Assembly: GCA_002474345.1 (NCBI GenBank)
Contig: DKQD01000026.1
Span: 1,314-6,860, forward strand
Length of the DNA stretch: 5,547 nucleotides
Direction of reading: 5' to 3'
DNA from: Bacteriovoracaceae bacterium UBA7317
GTDB taxonomy: Bacteria; Bdellovibrionota; Bacteriovoracia; Bacteriovoracales; Bacteriovoracaceae
Position numbers and translations under genes: made by a program. Below, in pieces: positions 5,543-5,547 of this stretch. A model generated the notes under the pieces. The model was not told where the DNA came from and made no database searches. It saw only the letters and a list, made by a program, of their open reading frames with translations. How positions within the stretch are numbered: position 1 is the stretch's first letter; every line of letters starts with the position of its first letter.

Positions 5543-5547
5543 ATGAT
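5543..5547 (+). CDS. Start of an unidentified gene (continues outside window)
   Basis: Only the ATG and two further bases are present, so the product cannot be read. The strong GGAGGA and the consensus -35 upstream support a real start. Because it is divergent from an iron-complex/cobalamin-type importer operon, an outer-membrane TonB-dependent receptor would be a common partner, but that is a guess from context. Confidence 0.55.

Overview
The window is AT-rich, and every gene uses ordinary bacterial coding. The MerC-type membrane protein, the Fur-family regulator, DinB and the ABC importer look chromosomal; I see no phage, transposon, CRISPR or RNA gene. The protein styles and low GC would fit a Bacteriovorax/Halobacteriovorax-type member of Bdellovibrionota. 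The ABC genes strongly recall Bacteroidetes-type iron-complex/cobalamin importers. The taxonomic placement is inference only.

Layout: (1) 1-378, minus strand, a MerC-domain inner-membrane protein that runs off the left edge. (2) 379-529, a divergent control region holding a perfect 15-bp 7-1-7 palindrome of the kind bound by Fur/Zur/PerR dimers. (3) 530-967, plus strand, a Fur-family metalloregulator, followed after 3 bp by (4) dinB (971-2119), DNA polymerase IV with an intact active site and a C-terminal clamp-binding motif. (5) 2116-5353, minus strand, a three-gene ABC importer read in the order substrate-binding protein, FecCD/BtuC-type permease, FecE/BtuD-type ATPase. Its last gene converges on dinB, and the two stop codons lie in one shared TTAA. 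(6) 5354-5542, a second divergent control region with nested inverted repeats, then the start codon of a plus-strand gene at 5543 that continues outside the window.

How it may work together: the second control region contains a 15-bp element (5467-5481) identical at 11 of 15 positions to the palindrome beside the fur-like gene, with the same 11-bp spacing of TGCA cores. My main hypothesis is that the local Fur-family protein, possibly a Zur-type zinc sensor, controls both merC and the importer plus the divergent gene at 5543. This would make the window one metal or metal-complex homeostasis locus with dinB riding in the regulator's transcript. The substrate of the importer cannot be read from the sequence. 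No cobalamin riboswitch is visible, which tilts the call away from B12 and towards a metal-responsive role.
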